The translations under genes and the position numbers were made by a program. Shown in pieces: positions 24,201-32,398 of a DNA stretch of 32,398 bases. The stretch spans positions 1 to 32,398 of the forward strand of contig JAEUQN010000071.1 in NCBI GenBank assembly GCA_016789725.1. The letters run 5' to 3'. The stretch is from Blastocatellia bacterium (GTDB lineage Bacteria > Acidobacteriota > Blastocatellia > RBC074). Position 1 is the first letter of the stretch, and each line of letters begins with the position of its first letter. The notes below the pieces were generated by a model that made no database searches, was not told the DNA's origin, and worked only from the letters and a program-made list of their open reading frames with translations.

Positions 24201-24572
24201 GAAGGCTCAGACAATCCTGCCAATGCCAGTGCAGCGAATCGGTTTGAATATATTAGCCTCAGCGGCTTAAGCGCGGGCAGTTACGTCAACTCAATCACTG
24301 GCACTTCGATCTTCGGCCCGTTTCCTTCCGGGATGACCGAGCGCAACAGTTTTCGCGGCCCCGGCAATTGGAATCTGGATGTAGCCGTCTTCAAAACGAT
24401 TCGCGTGCGCGAGTACGGCACGTTGCAACTGCGCGCCGAAGCCTACAACGTTTTCAATCATGCGAATCTGTTTGTGATTGGCAATCAAACCGACATCAGC
24501 CGCTTCGGCTATGTGCCTGCGCAACGTAACGGGCGGCGCAATATTCAATTCGCTATTCGATTTATTTTCTAA
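21222..24572 (+). CDS. Oar-like TonB-dependent receptor with carboxypeptidase-regulatory domain
   Basis: A 1116-residue outer-membrane protein of the kind abundant in Acidobacteria. Signal peptide 1-22 (MQFYQLLRALILLAIFSLIAFA), carboxypeptidase-regulatory-like domain at about 25-108 (GQVTGTVTDATGALLAGATVTV ending GFYEIRVSSTGF), plug at about 115-240 (AINGQRAASINFLQDGAVNNN, SSEYGRASGGVVNVVTKSGTN), then a long beta-barrel with SYTQDNRAYG, NDEWQVRRNVTLNLGVRYEF and YAPRVGFAWDVFGDGKTSLRGGYG. It ends in aromatic FAIRFIF, typical of barrel proteins handled by BamA. It likely imports large substrates or binds surface polymers; the ligand is unknown. ATG 21222 has GAGGAAG upstream and begins a clean signal peptide; a longer frame back to 21090 is not credible. 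Three more envelope genes surround it. Confidence 0.93.
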   Translation: MQFYQLLRALILLAIFSLIAFAQTETGQVTGTVTDATGALLAGATVTVKSVETASERKSATNSEGIYTLPNLQPGFYEIRVSSTGFAAKTLRLQVTVGSRNVLNISLSPGPANAPKQVEDSPDVVVEQLSQAVSTVISEKQIRDLPTLTRDPYALVALSGNVSPGDPTGRGVGLAINGQRAASINFLQDGAVNNNQYSAQIGQRVPLESVQEFRVITGGLSSEYGRASGGVVNVVTKSGTNQWHGTGFGFNRVSALSSNSFDNNAKGLDKGVFTRNQYGYSIGGPAIAEKLYVFNSTEWTKVRSTTPVINIVPSSALIAASAETTRDYFGRFGLASDFPTDNDDNASKLYTKSEIANLFPIIKGGAFDKIKSDTIVFGQVVNNRPGDSGGGDPQNALQSVVRLDYNFSNKETVTFRLGTDRQNLFAGTNSFNPYSGFNTGTQLQNDNLSISLTQAHSARLITQTRLAVNRLKYEQPLGSAGSVPGLYFFGNTTPTLDGYDFALPGYSQTGATGLPFGGPQNVYQAYQDGTFLWRKHAFRFGGLYSYTQDNRAYGAYQTSVQVLGTSFGQALDNLVRGKLYSFTGAIDPAGKYPGDTLRLPAEAPNFSRSNRYHEAAAYINDEWQVRRNVTLNLGVRYEFFSVPRNRNQNLDSNFTLGSGTNLYEQIRNGKVELTSGNATKGFYKSDLNNYAPRVGFAWDVFGDGKTSLRGGYGVAFERVFDNAFASIIQNPPNYAEVALIAGTNISGINITDSNTGPFDETGTLKIPQSNLTAIDANLKTAYARFWNLSLQREVARNIVFSIDYSASEGKDLYAVSNFNRIGSGNVYLKDACTTGNCTARLNTQYADINMLTNQGNSTYQGLTVGVDSRNFLTRGLLFNARYTWATAKDNLSSTLSEGTNNFNLGFLDPFNPDLDKGYADYDIRHRLVVSGVWDIPYKPNFAPTTLTGYAYKHLLSGLSLSGIFSAQTGTPFSVYDCTKSVNNVCMRAVGTTAEGSDNPANASAANRFEYISLSGLSAGSYVNSITGTSIFGPFPSGMTERNSFRGPGNWNLDVAVFKTIRVREYGTLQLRAEAYNVFNHANLFVIGNQTDISRFGYVPAQRNGRRNIQFAIRFIF

Positions 24573-24621
24573 CGACATCTTGTGCGACTGCGCGACTGCG
24601 CATTGCTGATTGGCGATTTTC

Positions 24622-24678
24622 GATTGTCTATTGTTGGGCAAAGAGAGGCCGTTTATGGCGGCCTGACAATAGACAATC
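24622..24678. repeat. Nested inverted repeat after the receptor gene
   Basis: Outer arms GATTGTCTATTGT (24622-24634) and ACAATAGACAATC (24666-24678) are perfect over 13 bp. Inside them AGGCCG (24646-24651) pairs with CGGCCT (24659-24664). The element follows the receptor stop by 50 nt and may terminate transcription or be a dispersed palindromic element. Confidence 0.7.
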
Positions 24679-24735
24679 GCCAATAGAGAATCGGTAATGT
24701 GCTGTTGTGCGCGTCGTCCGCCAACCGCAAATTGC

Positions 24736-27700
24736 ATGCTGTACAAACTTACGTTTGCTTTTTTACTACTCATCGGAATTGCCTTCACGTTGCCCACACG
24801 CAGCCGCGCCCATCAGCAACGAAGCATAACGGCGCAAACAGAACGCGCGGTTGCGCTGCGGCAGGAACTCGCAGCCAAACAATCCGACGCGCGGTATTTG
24901 CTGACCAGAGTTGCGATTTTCGACCCGCTGCAAAACGCGCCGGAAGCTGTGTCAATCGGCAGTACGCAGTTGGAAATTGCAAAGAAGCCCAACGCCACGC
25001 AAATCGAATCTGAGGAACGCCACTTTTTCATCGTGCAGCATCATCGTGCAATCTCGACGAATTGGGCGCAAGCGCGCGGCTTGGAAGTCGCGGGCTATTT
25101 GCCGAACAATGCGTACATCATCAAAGCCACGACCGCGCAGGCAGCACAGCTACAAAACGCCAGCGAAGTGCGCTGGGTCGGGACCTACGGCGCTGGGTTG
25201 AAAATCGCGCCAGAACTAGCAGTTTTGACGACGGATAGCCCGCAATCCGAAAGCACAAACGAACCGGTGGAGGTTTCATTTCTGACCTTCAGAAATGAAA
25301 CCTCCACGGCCTTGCGCGCCGCCCTCAGCGGTGTTTCGCTGGCCGGCCCAGCCGTCATCGAAGCGCGCAGTGATGACCGTGTCTGGGGCGTTGTGTCCAT
25401 AGCGCGCGAATCGTTGCCAAACTTGCTGACGACGCTCGCTACGATTGAAGGCATTGAGTGGATTGAAGAGCGCCGCGCGAATTCACTGCACAATGACCAC
25501 ATCGTGCGCGCGGTGCAAACGGGCGTTGCGCGGAGTGACACGCCGCTCTATCGCAATGGATTGACGGGCGCTGGACAAATCCTCGGCATCGCCGATTCCG
25601 GCCTCGACAGCGATCATTCGCAGTTTCGTTTGAGCGGCGATGCGGCGGCGCAGACCTTGTCGTTGGCTACGACGTCGGCTTCGCTCACGAATGGCTTATT
25701 GCCGTTTCGCATCACAAATTCCAACAACAAAGTCTTGAGTTATTACCTGCTCGGCAGCAGCAGTTTTCTGGAACTCAAAGACAATCCGAATGGCGGGCAA
25801 ACGCTTGATCCGACTAGGCAATCCGGCTCGCGCTTCTTGAATGCGGTCGCGTATGACGACAACGGCAAAGGCTTTCACGGCACGTTGACGACCAGCGTTG
25901 CCGTTGGGCGCAACTACGGCGCGAACGGATCAGGCGCGGTTCCAGGCATCACGACGCGCTCGACGGGCGATGGCGTTGCGCCGGATGCCAAAGTTGTCTT
26001 TCAAGATGTCGGTCACACGAACGGACAATTGCCCGGCGTGGATTCGGTCAGTCAGGCGTTGTTGCATCAACAAGCGTACAGCAGCGGCGTGCGCGTGCAT
26101 AACAACAGCTACGGCCCTGCGCCGCCTGCCGTCTACGATCAAAGCGCGGCGGACATTGACGACGCGATGTGGCGGCTGCGCGATTACACGATTTTCTATT
26201 CCGCAGGCAACAACAGCGCGGGCGATTATCAGGTCACAAACGCCGCCAAAAACAACATCGTCGTCGGCGCAACCGACAGCCCAACGGGCAATGGCAGTTT
26301 GGAAAATCTGCTGCGGTCGAGCAATCACGGCCCCACCTTCGATGGTCGCATCAAGCCTGACATTGTTGCGCCGGGTGTGGTAATTGGCGCGACGGAAAAT
26401 ACCGACGAACAGAATTCCTCAAACTACACAAACGCCACGTCAGCGACCGCGAAGGATGCTGCGGTCAATCCAGACGATCCGAACAACAACAGCACGCTGC
26501 TGGAAGAAGCCGTAAGTGGTACCAGCTTCGCTTCGGCAGCAGCGGCCGGCTCAGCCTTGTTGGTGCGGCAATACTTCAGCGACGGTTTTTATCCGAGCGG
26601 GGCCAAAGTGACCGGCAATGCGTTCAATCCCTCGAACGCACTGGTGAAAGCGATTTTGCTGAATTCCGGGCGCAACCTGACGGGGCGGTTTACAGGCAGC
26701 AATTCGCCGATCAGCACGAGCGCACCGTTGCCCAATTACGGCCAGGGCTGGGGGCGTGTGGCGTTGGATGAGGCGTTGTTTTTTGCCGGAGATCGGCGCG
26801 AACTGAAAGTGTTGGCAGATATTTGGAATGGAGCAGTTGCGAGCGAGCCCACCCGCCCTGCGTTGAATGCGGCCATTACGACGGGGCAGGTGCATACCTA
26901 CCAACTCGCAAACGTGAGTAACATCGAACCACTGCGCATCACGCTCGCTTGGGCAGATGTGCGTGCTGCCGTTGGTTCGATTGTTGCTCTCGTCAATGAC
27001 TTGAACCTCGAAGTCATCGCACCCGATGGCACGACCTATCGCGGCAACGTGAATTTTGCGAATGCGTGGTCACAGGCGGCGAACGACGCCAGCTTTGACA
27101 ACCGCAATCCCATCGAAGCGGTCTACATTCAAAACCCGCAAGTCGGCACCTACACCGTGCGCGTGATTGGCGCAAATGTGCCGGGCAACGGGCAGACCCA
27201 AATCACCGCACAGCCCAGCGATCAGAAGATTGATTCCAACCGACAAGGCTATGCGCTGATTGCGACCGGCAACTTTACGGCAGGCGCACGACCCGTGCTG
27301 AACCTCACCACAGCCAATATTGACGGGGGTGTGAACGCCGATCCGTTTGTCAGCAAAAACGAAACTGTCACGGCGAAAATCGCCATCAACAACACGAGTT
27401 CCATCCCCGCACAATCTGTCACTGTCAAAGTTGAAGTAGACGAATTCAGCGAAGTGCCTGCGTCCGCGATCCGCATCAACGGCGGCACAAGCGCGACGCT
27501 CACTGTCGGCGATGTGGCGGCAGCCGCAAGTAAAACTGCTGCGGTCAATATCACTTTGCTGGACGATGGCGAATCGCACGTGGGTCAGGCAATGAATTTC
27601 AAAGTGACGATGACGCCGACGAATGGCCTGCCGTTCGTCACTCGGTTTGCGACGCGCGCACAACTGAAACTCGTCACCTATCGCACGCGCTTTGAAACCA

Positions 27701-29193
27701 CGCCCGATCCTGGCGGCGGCAGCGTGATCGTCATTCCCGAAAGCGATTGGCGGCGGCGCACCGATCACTCGACACGCGCCGATAGCAAAGATGCGTTCGA
27801 CGGCGATTGGAGTTTGACGAACGCTGTGTTTGCGAACGGCTCGACGGCGAGTCTGAGCGATCCGAGCGGCGTCAGCAAAAGTTATGGCGTTGGCAAAACA
27901 AGTCGCAGCGACGGACAGGTCTATGACGACACACGCTGGTGGACGCCGAAAATCGCGCTGCCTGGATTGTTTGTGAATGAGGCAACGGGGCTGATTGCCA
28001 ATCCTGAACAAGCCGCAAACCTGAAAGCCGAAATTGATTCGTTCGAGGTGGACATCAAGGCCGATTTTACAGGTGATATGCCACAAAGCAGCAGTTCCGG
28101 CGACTTCGTGATTTTGCGCGCGCAAACCTACGATAACAGCGTTTCGCTGCGTTCGACTTCCAACGATGGTTCGACCACGGCAGGCACGACGAACCTGCTC
28201 TATCTGGACGCCCGCAACGTCACGAGCAGCGGCTTTGTGCATTATTCCGGCAGCAACTTTGCCAATGGCGACGGCGTGTTTCAGTACGACGAAGATGAAG
28301 AGGACGCAGACGCCTCGGACGTTTCGTTTCGATTGGAATTGCAGTTCCGCCGCAACGGTGTTCCGCAAACCGGTGACGGTGTGTTCGTAGACAATTTGAT
28401 TGTGCGTTTGCGTGTGGCCGACACGGCTGTCTATTCGTCCTCGACGGCCAGCGCCGTCACAACCGTTGATGCTGCGAGTTACGTGCGCAATGTGTCGCCC
28501 GGGCAAATCGTTTCGGCCTTTGGTTCCGGTTTTGCGGCAGACACGAATCTCTCTCTTCCCGCCACGATGCTGCCCTTGCCGACCGAACTCGGCAAAGTCT
28601 CTGTGCGCGTGAATGGTGTTGCTGCACCGTTGTTTTTTGTCGGCGTGGGCGGCGCGTTCGGTGCGGGCAATTATCAAATCAACTATCAACTCCCAACTGA
28701 AACAGCGATTGGCACAGCGCAAATCGAAGTGCTGAACGATGGCAAGCTGCTGGCTTCGGAGTTCTTGAAAGTCAGTGCTGACGCGCCCGGCGTGTTCACG
28801 ATGAATGCGATGGGGCAAGGACAGTCGGTTGTGCTCAATCAGGATTATTTGCCTAATTCGCCCGCCAACCCAGAAGCGCGCGGGCGCTACATCATCGTGT
28901 ATGCGACGGGGCAGGGAACGCAGTTGCTGGACGCGACGACGCGCCAGTTTTTCCGTTTGCCCTCAGGATTCGCTGCGCCGCCGTCGCCTTTATTTATCAC
29001 AGCGGAAACGCCGACGGTCACGATTGGCGGCATCCCGGCGGAAGTCGCGTTCAGTGGCCTCGCGCCTGGGTTTGTGGGCTTATGGCAACTCAATGTGTTG
29101 TTGCCAACGAATGCGCCGACAGGTAGTGCCGTGCCGTTGACGATTACGACGGCGAATCACCGCAGTCGTGCGACGACGATTGCGGTGCATTGA
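24736..29193 (+). CDS. Exported subtilisin-like serine protease (S8) with C-terminal TIGR03437 domain
   Basis: A 1485-residue exported protease. Signal peptide about 1-25 (MLYKLTFAFLLLIGIAFTLPTRSRA). A long N-terminal prodomain (30-265) precedes the S8 catalytic domain: D287 in LGIADSGLDSDH, H381 in GKGFHGT, oxyanion Asn near 492 in YSAGNNSAG and S597 in VSGTSFASAAAAGS. Beta-rich domains follow: a convertase-P-like region (LRITLAWAD..VNDLNLEV..YRGN), a CARDB-like stretch, and from about 1241 a TIGR03437 module (VDAASYVRNVSPGQIVSAFGSGF, ADAPGVFTMNAMGQG). It probably works at the cell surface or is secreted. ATG 24736 lacks a ribosome site but gives the signal peptide. The prodomain carries an in-frame 41-bp palindrome (residues 178-191). 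Confidence 0.92.
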   Translation: MLYKLTFAFLLLIGIAFTLPTRSRAHQQRSITAQTERAVALRQELAAKQSDARYLLTRVAIFDPLQNAPEAVSIGSTQLEIAKKPNATQIESEERHFFIVQHHRAISTNWAQARGLEVAGYLPNNAYIIKATTAQAAQLQNASEVRWVGTYGAGLKIAPELAVLTTDSPQSESTNEPVEVSFLTFRNETSTALRAALSGVSLAGPAVIEARSDDRVWGVVSIARESLPNLLTTLATIEGIEWIEERRANSLHNDHIVRAVQTGVARSDTPLYRNGLTGAGQILGIADSGLDSDHSQFRLSGDAAAQTLSLATTSASLTNGLLPFRITNSNNKVLSYYLLGSSSFLELKDNPNGGQTLDPTRQSGSRFLNAVAYDDNGKGFHGTLTTSVAVGRNYGANGSGAVPGITTRSTGDGVAPDAKVVFQDVGHTNGQLPGVDSVSQALLHQQAYSSGVRVHNNSYGPAPPAVYDQSAADIDDAMWRLRDYTIFYSAGNNSAGDYQVTNAAKNNIVVGATDSPTGNGSLENLLRSSNHGPTFDGRIKPDIVAPGVVIGATENTDEQNSSNYTNATSATAKDAAVNPDDPNNNSTLLEEAVSGTSFASAAAAGSALLVRQYFSDGFYPSGAKVTGNAFNPSNALVKAILLNSGRNLTGRFTGSNSPISTSAPLPNYGQGWGRVALDEALFFAGDRRELKVLADIWNGAVASEPTRPALNAAITTGQVHTYQLANVSNIEPLRITLAWADVRAAVGSIVALVNDLNLEVIAPDGTTYRGNVNFANAWSQAANDASFDNRNPIEAVYIQNPQVGTYTVRVIGANVPGNGQTQITAQPSDQKIDSNRQGYALIATGNFTAGARPVLNLTTANIDGGVNADPFVSKNETVTAKIAINNTSSIPAQSVTVKVEVDEFSEVPASAIRINGGTSATLTVGDVAAAASKTAAVNITLLDDGESHVGQAMNFKVTMTPTNGLPFVTRFATRAQLKLVTYRTRFETTPDPGGGSVIVIPESDWRRRTDHSTRADSKDAFDGDWSLTNAVFANGSTASLSDPSGVSKSYGVGKTSRSDGQVYDDTRWWTPKIALPGLFVNEATGLIANPEQAANLKAEIDSFEVDIKADFTGDMPQSSSSGDFVILRAQTYDNSVSLRSTSNDGSTTAGTTNLLYLDARNVTSSGFVHYSGSNFANGDGVFQYDEDEEDADASDVSFRLELQFRRNGVPQTGDGVFVDNLIVRLRVADTAVYSSSTASAVTTVDAASYVRNVSPGQIVSAFGSGFAADTNLSLPATMLPLPTELGKVSVRVNGVAAPLFFVGVGGAFGAGNYQINYQLPTETAIGTAQIEVLNDGKLLASEFLKVSADAPGVFTMNAMGQGQSVVLNQDYLPNSPANPEARGRYIIVYATGQGTQLLDATTRQFFRLPSGFAAPPSPLFITAETPTVTIGGIPAEVAFSGLAPGFVGLWQLNVLLPTNAPTGSAVPLTITTANHRSRATTIAVH
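25267..25307. repeat. Perfect 41-bp palindrome inside the protease coding sequence
   Basis: GTGGAGGTTTCATTTCTGA (25267-25285), a 3-nt loop CCT, and its exact 19-nt reverse complement (25289-25307). In the protease frame it encodes residues 178-191, VEVSFLTFRNETST, in the prodomain, without breaking the frame. This resembles palindromic elements that insert into genes, such as the Rickettsia RPE. Confidence 0.85.
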
Positions 29194-29205
29194 CGGTTTT
29201 CAGTT

Positions 29206-29304
29206 GGGTGCGCCTGCGCCCCCGCAGGCAAGTTTATGGAGGGATTACTTTGCACCGCAGCGGATTCATCGCAGCGGTTTGCCTGCGGGGGCGCAGGCGC
29301 ACCC
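29206..29304. repeat. 99-bp element with perfect 26-bp inverted ends
   Basis: The left arm (29206-29231) begins GGGTGCGCCTGCG and the right arm (29279-29304) is its exact reverse complement over 26 bp. Each arm is itself palindromic through GCCTGCG-CCCC-CGCAGGC, so a single arm can also fold alone. The 47-nt centre has no coding sense. It sits between the protease stop and the BamA start and could terminate transcription or be a miniature mobile element. Confidence 0.8.
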
Positions 29305-29362
29305 ATCGGTCGCACGCGTCGGAAGATCGTTGTAACCGCTGGAATTGGTTCAGAGGTTTTCT

Positions 29363-32332
29363 ATGTTTCTTCGTTTTGTATTCATCAGCTTGGTCTTCGT
29401 ATTTCTCGCGCCTTTCGTACAGGCGCAAATCCTCGTCGAAGACATTGAAATTCGCGGCAATCGGCGCTTGCCAAAAGATACGTTGCTCTACAGTGTGCGC
29501 AGCAAAATCGGCGATCCCTTCAGCGAAGAAGCCGTGCGCCGCGATTTTGAAGCGATCCTCAATCTCGGCTTTTTTGATCCGATGAAATGCCGCGTATTGA
29601 CAGCAGACGGGCCAAAAGGTGGCAAGATTTTAGTCTTCGATGTGAGGGAATATCCGATCATCCGCGACTTGAAATATCGCGGCTTAAAAGCGGCAACCGA
29701 AAGCGAACTCTATACGAAATTCAAAGAGCGGCGCGTGAGCGTCACCAAAGAAACGCAATACGATCCGGGGCGCTTGAACGGCGCAAAAATGGTTTTGCGC
29801 GAAGTGCTCGCCGAAAAAGGCCATCCAGACGCCAAAGTCGAAATTGAAATTGAAGAGATCAATCAAACGACGATTGGCCTGGTCTTCAATGTCGAAGAAG
29901 GCCCCCGCATTCGCATCAAGGAAATCGTGTTCACAGGCGCGGGCGATAAGTTTTCAAACCGTCGTTTGAAAAGCGCGATGAAGGTGGTCAAAGAATCCGG
30001 CTTGATTTCGTCGTTTCAGTCCAAAGACATCTACTTCAAACCCAAGCTCGAATACGATTTGGAAAACGTGCGGCAATTCCTCGGCGCAAAAGGCTATCTG
30101 CAAGCCCGGTTGATGGAGCCGACGGTCGAACGTTATGAAAAATCGGTCAGCTCCATTCCAATTTTTTCGCGCAAAGGGCCAGGCTTACGCATTACGGTTC
30201 CTGTCGAAGTCGGTCGCCGCTACAAAATCAAAAGCGTCAAAGAAAATGGCGTGACGCTCTTTCAGCCCGGTTTGGTTGCTGCGATCACTGGTTTGAAAGC
30301 GGGCGAATATGCCAATGCCGAAACGATTCGCAAAGGTGTCTACGAAAAGGATGGCATCAAAGGCGTGTATGGTGATCGCGGTTACATCAACGCTTCGGCG
30401 GAACTGGAACCAACGTTCATCGAGACCAATGAAGAAGAAGGCGAAGTCGAATTCACCCTCAACGTGGACGAAGGCAAACAATACACCTTGCGCCGTCTTG
30501 AATTCATCGGCAACAACACGACGCGTGACGGTGTGTTGCGTCGTGAGGTTGTCATTAACGAAGGCGATGCGTACAGCAAACGCTATTGGGACCTGTCTAT
30601 TTTGCGGTTGAATCAGCTCGGACTATTTGAGGAGATCAAAGAAAAAGATGCGATCACGCGCACCAATGACCGCGATCAAACGGTAGATGTTGATTTGCAG
30701 GTCAAAGAACGCGGACGTCAATCTATTAACTTGAACGGTGGTGTGTCCGGGTTTGGCGGCAGCTTCGTTGGTCTCAGTTATTCAACGAACAACTTGCTGG
30801 GCTATGGCAAAACCGTCAGCTTTAGTTTTTCGGGCGGCAACCGGCAAACGTTTCTTTCGGCGGGCTACACCGATCCGTATTTGTTCGATAAACCGATTAG
30901 CTTTGGGGTGGAGCTGTTTGCCCAACGGCAGAAATATTTTGGCAACAGCTTCAGCACGTTCAGCAATTTCATCAATACCTCTAATCTTTCGCAGGCCGAT
31001 TTGGATTCGTTGTTTACGCAGGAAGTCGTCGGCGGCACGATCAATCTTTCGTCACCGTTGTCGGCGCTGACAAAACGCTTTCGGCGCTACTCGCAGTTCA
31101 CACGCTTCGGCGTGACCTATTCGCTGAGCCAGTCGCGCGTGCAAGACCCGAAAGTGAACCGTGACAATGACACATCAAACGACATTCCGGTCACCTACAG
31201 TCAGCCGCGCATTGTGACCAGCCGCATCACGCCAAATATATTCTTCAATACGCTGAACGCGGCGATTGATCCGACGCGCGGGCAAAGCCTGTTTGCGGGC
31301 GTTGCGCTGGCGGGCGGTGTGCTCGGCGGCGATGTCAAAACGATTACGCCGTCGCTGGAATACAAATTCTTCAAGCCCATTTGGCGACGCGAAACCGAAA
31401 ACCCGCATGTGTTCGGAATGCGGTTCAGCGCTGGACACGTGCGCACGTTTGGCCGCTTGAGCAACGCGCTCGTCGAAACGCAATCGCTCGGTTTTGTCGG
31501 CGGCATCCCGATTTTCGAGCGGTATTTTCTCGGCGGTGAAAATGATGTACGTGGTTACAACGTGTATTCGATTTCGCCCGTGTCACGCTACGACTATTTC
31601 CGCTCGACGAAAAACGTGGTGGCCAAAACGCTGAATAGTGCAGGCGAATTGGAAGATGTCGCGGATGGTTCGATTCATCCGACTTTGTTGCGAGCTTACA
31701 CGTTTGAGTCGCCGGGCAATGGATGCGGCGAAGTAAAAAGCGCGAATTGCAATGTCGAGCGCATTGTGCGCGAGGATTCTGATGGCAAAGAAGTCCCGTT
31801 TTACACGGCAGTCGGCGGCGACACGCGCTTGCTGATGAATATGGAATATCGCGTGCCGATAGCGGGGCCGGTGGCGATAGCGGCGTTTGCGGATGTCGGC
31901 TCGGTCTTCAATCTGCGCAAATATCAGGATCAAATCGTGACGACGAATTACGTGAATCAAACGATCACGACGAATGGTGTGATTGTGAATTCATCAGGAC
32001 TGCTGGCGACGCGCAATGAACTCGACAGCGCGATTGCTTCATCGCCCAATAATCTGGTGGATGGTTTGCCCTCCGGCTTTCGGCGTGTGTATTTGCAGGG
32101 CGATGCGCGGTCATACAACCTGCTGCGCATTTCAGGCAGCGGCAATAGCTTCCGCGACAGTTTACGCGCTTCGTTAGGATTGGAATTTCGTGTACAAGTG
32201 CCAATGCTGAATGTGCCATTTCGGCTGATTATGGCGTGGAATCCGAACGCGAACCCGGACATCACAAATCCAAAAGTGCTGTCGCTGGAAAAGAGGACGG
32301 CGTTGCGGTTCAGTATTGGGCGAACGTTCTAA
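29363..32332 (+). CDS. bamA: BamA, outer-membrane protein assembly factor (Omp85 family)
   Basis: A 989-residue outer-membrane protein that folds and inserts beta-barrels. Signal peptide 1-21 (MFLRFVFISLVFVFLAPFVQA). Residues 22 to about 445 are a chain of POTRA domains (QILVEDIEIRGNRRLPKDTLL, YPIIRDLKYRGLK, PRIRIKEIVFTGAG, YTLRRLEFIGNNTTRDGVLRR). The barrel begins near 453 (QSINLNGGVSGFGGSFVGLSY), has NLLGYGKTVSFSF, GYTDPYLF and the lid-lock motif VRGY (729-732), and ends with LRFSIGRTF, a typical C-terminal strand with terminal Phe. It is longer than E. coli BamA (about 810), mostly through barrel-loop insertions. ATG 29363 follows AGAGG by 7 nt; an ATG at 29345 would lengthen the signal peptide by six residues. 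Confidence 0.96.
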   Translation: MFLRFVFISLVFVFLAPFVQAQILVEDIEIRGNRRLPKDTLLYSVRSKIGDPFSEEAVRRDFEAILNLGFFDPMKCRVLTADGPKGGKILVFDVREYPIIRDLKYRGLKAATESELYTKFKERRVSVTKETQYDPGRLNGAKMVLREVLAEKGHPDAKVEIEIEEINQTTIGLVFNVEEGPRIRIKEIVFTGAGDKFSNRRLKSAMKVVKESGLISSFQSKDIYFKPKLEYDLENVRQFLGAKGYLQARLMEPTVERYEKSVSSIPIFSRKGPGLRITVPVEVGRRYKIKSVKENGVTLFQPGLVAAITGLKAGEYANAETIRKGVYEKDGIKGVYGDRGYINASAELEPTFIETNEEEGEVEFTLNVDEGKQYTLRRLEFIGNNTTRDGVLRREVVINEGDAYSKRYWDLSILRLNQLGLFEEIKEKDAITRTNDRDQTVDVDLQVKERGRQSINLNGGVSGFGGSFVGLSYSTNNLLGYGKTVSFSFSGGNRQTFLSAGYTDPYLFDKPISFGVELFAQRQKYFGNSFSTFSNFINTSNLSQADLDSLFTQEVVGGTINLSSPLSALTKRFRRYSQFTRFGVTYSLSQSRVQDPKVNRDNDTSNDIPVTYSQPRIVTSRITPNIFFNTLNAAIDPTRGQSLFAGVALAGGVLGGDVKTITPSLEYKFFKPIWRRETENPHVFGMRFSAGHVRTFGRLSNALVETQSLGFVGGIPIFERYFLGGENDVRGYNVYSISPVSRYDYFRSTKNVVAKTLNSAGELEDVADGSIHPTLLRAYTFESPGNGCGEVKSANCNVERIVREDSDGKEVPFYTAVGGDTRLLMNMEYRVPIAGPVAIAAFADVGSVFNLRKYQDQIVTTNYVNQTITTNGVIVNSSGLLATRNELDSAIASSPNNLVDGLPSGFRRVYLQGDARSYNLLRISGSGNSFRDSLRASLGLEFRVQVPMLNVPFRLIMAWNPNANPDITNPKVLSLEKRTALRFSIGRTF

Positions 32333-32338
32333 ATTGTC

Positions 32339-32398
32339 GGTGCGGTATGACGAGCGGTAGCAGGCTGGCAATATACCGCACCAACGCGCTACCGCTCG
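32339..32398. repeat. Interleaved inverted repeats after bamA (reaches window edge)
   Basis: GGTGCGGTAT (32339-32348) pairs with ATACCGCACC (32373-32382), and CGAGCGGTAGC (32351-32361) pairs with GCTACCGCTCG (32388-32398). The order A-B-A'-B' makes the two stems cross, as in an H-type pseudoknot. The element may continue past the window. Confidence 0.75.

Noticed and set aside
27070..28818. A 582-codon open frame on the minus strand
   Set aside because: It lies fully antisense to the S8 protease, whose motifs are clear. The translation is rich in His/Arg and Cys with no domain, typical of a shadow frame.
1..32398. tRNA, rRNA or CRISPR array
   Set aside because: No cloverleaf-like gene, rRNA-like stretch or regularly spaced direct repeat was seen in the gaps; the repeats present are palindromic and irregularly spaced.

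Overview
The window looks like chromosome from an Acidobacteriota member, probably Blastocatellia-like. This is inferred from gene content: two exported proteins carry the acidobacterial (Solibacter-type) TIGR03437 C-terminal domain, there is a large Oar-like TonB-dependent receptor with an N-terminal carboxypeptidase-regulatory domain, and a two-component sensor has Reg_prop/Y_Y_Y architecture. GC is moderate (near 50% by eye) and short palindromic repeats fill many of the gaps. I see no rRNA, tRNA, CRISPR array or prophage.

Layout. 1-3869 (minus) is a signalling cluster: a single-domain response regulator, a receiver-Hpt protein, then the N-terminal 695 residues of a 14-unit beta-propeller/Y_Y_Y sensor that runs off the left edge. 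4087-9010 (minus) holds recG and, 4 nt upstream, a remarkable 920-residue protein. It joins a Cas4/RecB-like Cys-cluster domain, a DnaQ/RNase H-like exonuclease domain (TM0106-like) and an IS66-like DDE transposase. 9162-10349 is a toxin-antitoxin-like island: a UPF0175 HTH protein, a 73-residue protein and a PIN-domain RNase in an overlapping operon, meeting tail-to-tail a 75-residue antitoxin-like gene. 10540-12039 (minus) is gltX.

12255-14943 (plus) encodes an exported TPR/thioredoxin-fold protein with CGPC, a TlpA-like thiol-disulfide protein with WCSPC, and an Imm10-like orphan immunity protein. 14953-15918 (minus) is an HSL-type alpha/beta hydrolase. 16248-17557 (plus) pairs an OmpR-type regulator lacking its acidic Mg pocket with an ECF-like sigma factor. 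17673-32332 is an envelope block: an exported propeller protein with two TIGR03437 domains (minus), then on plus an Oar-like receptor, a subtilisin-like exported protease with a TIGR03437 domain, and BamA.

The genes suggest a bacterium investing in surface proteins: BamA inserts barrels such as the Oar-like receptor, while thioredoxin-fold proteins act outside the cytoplasm. The strongest candidates for something new are the nuclease-exonuclease-transposase fusion with its low-GC transposase half, a perfect 41-bp palindrome carried in frame inside the protease gene, and several nested or interleaved palindromes between genes.
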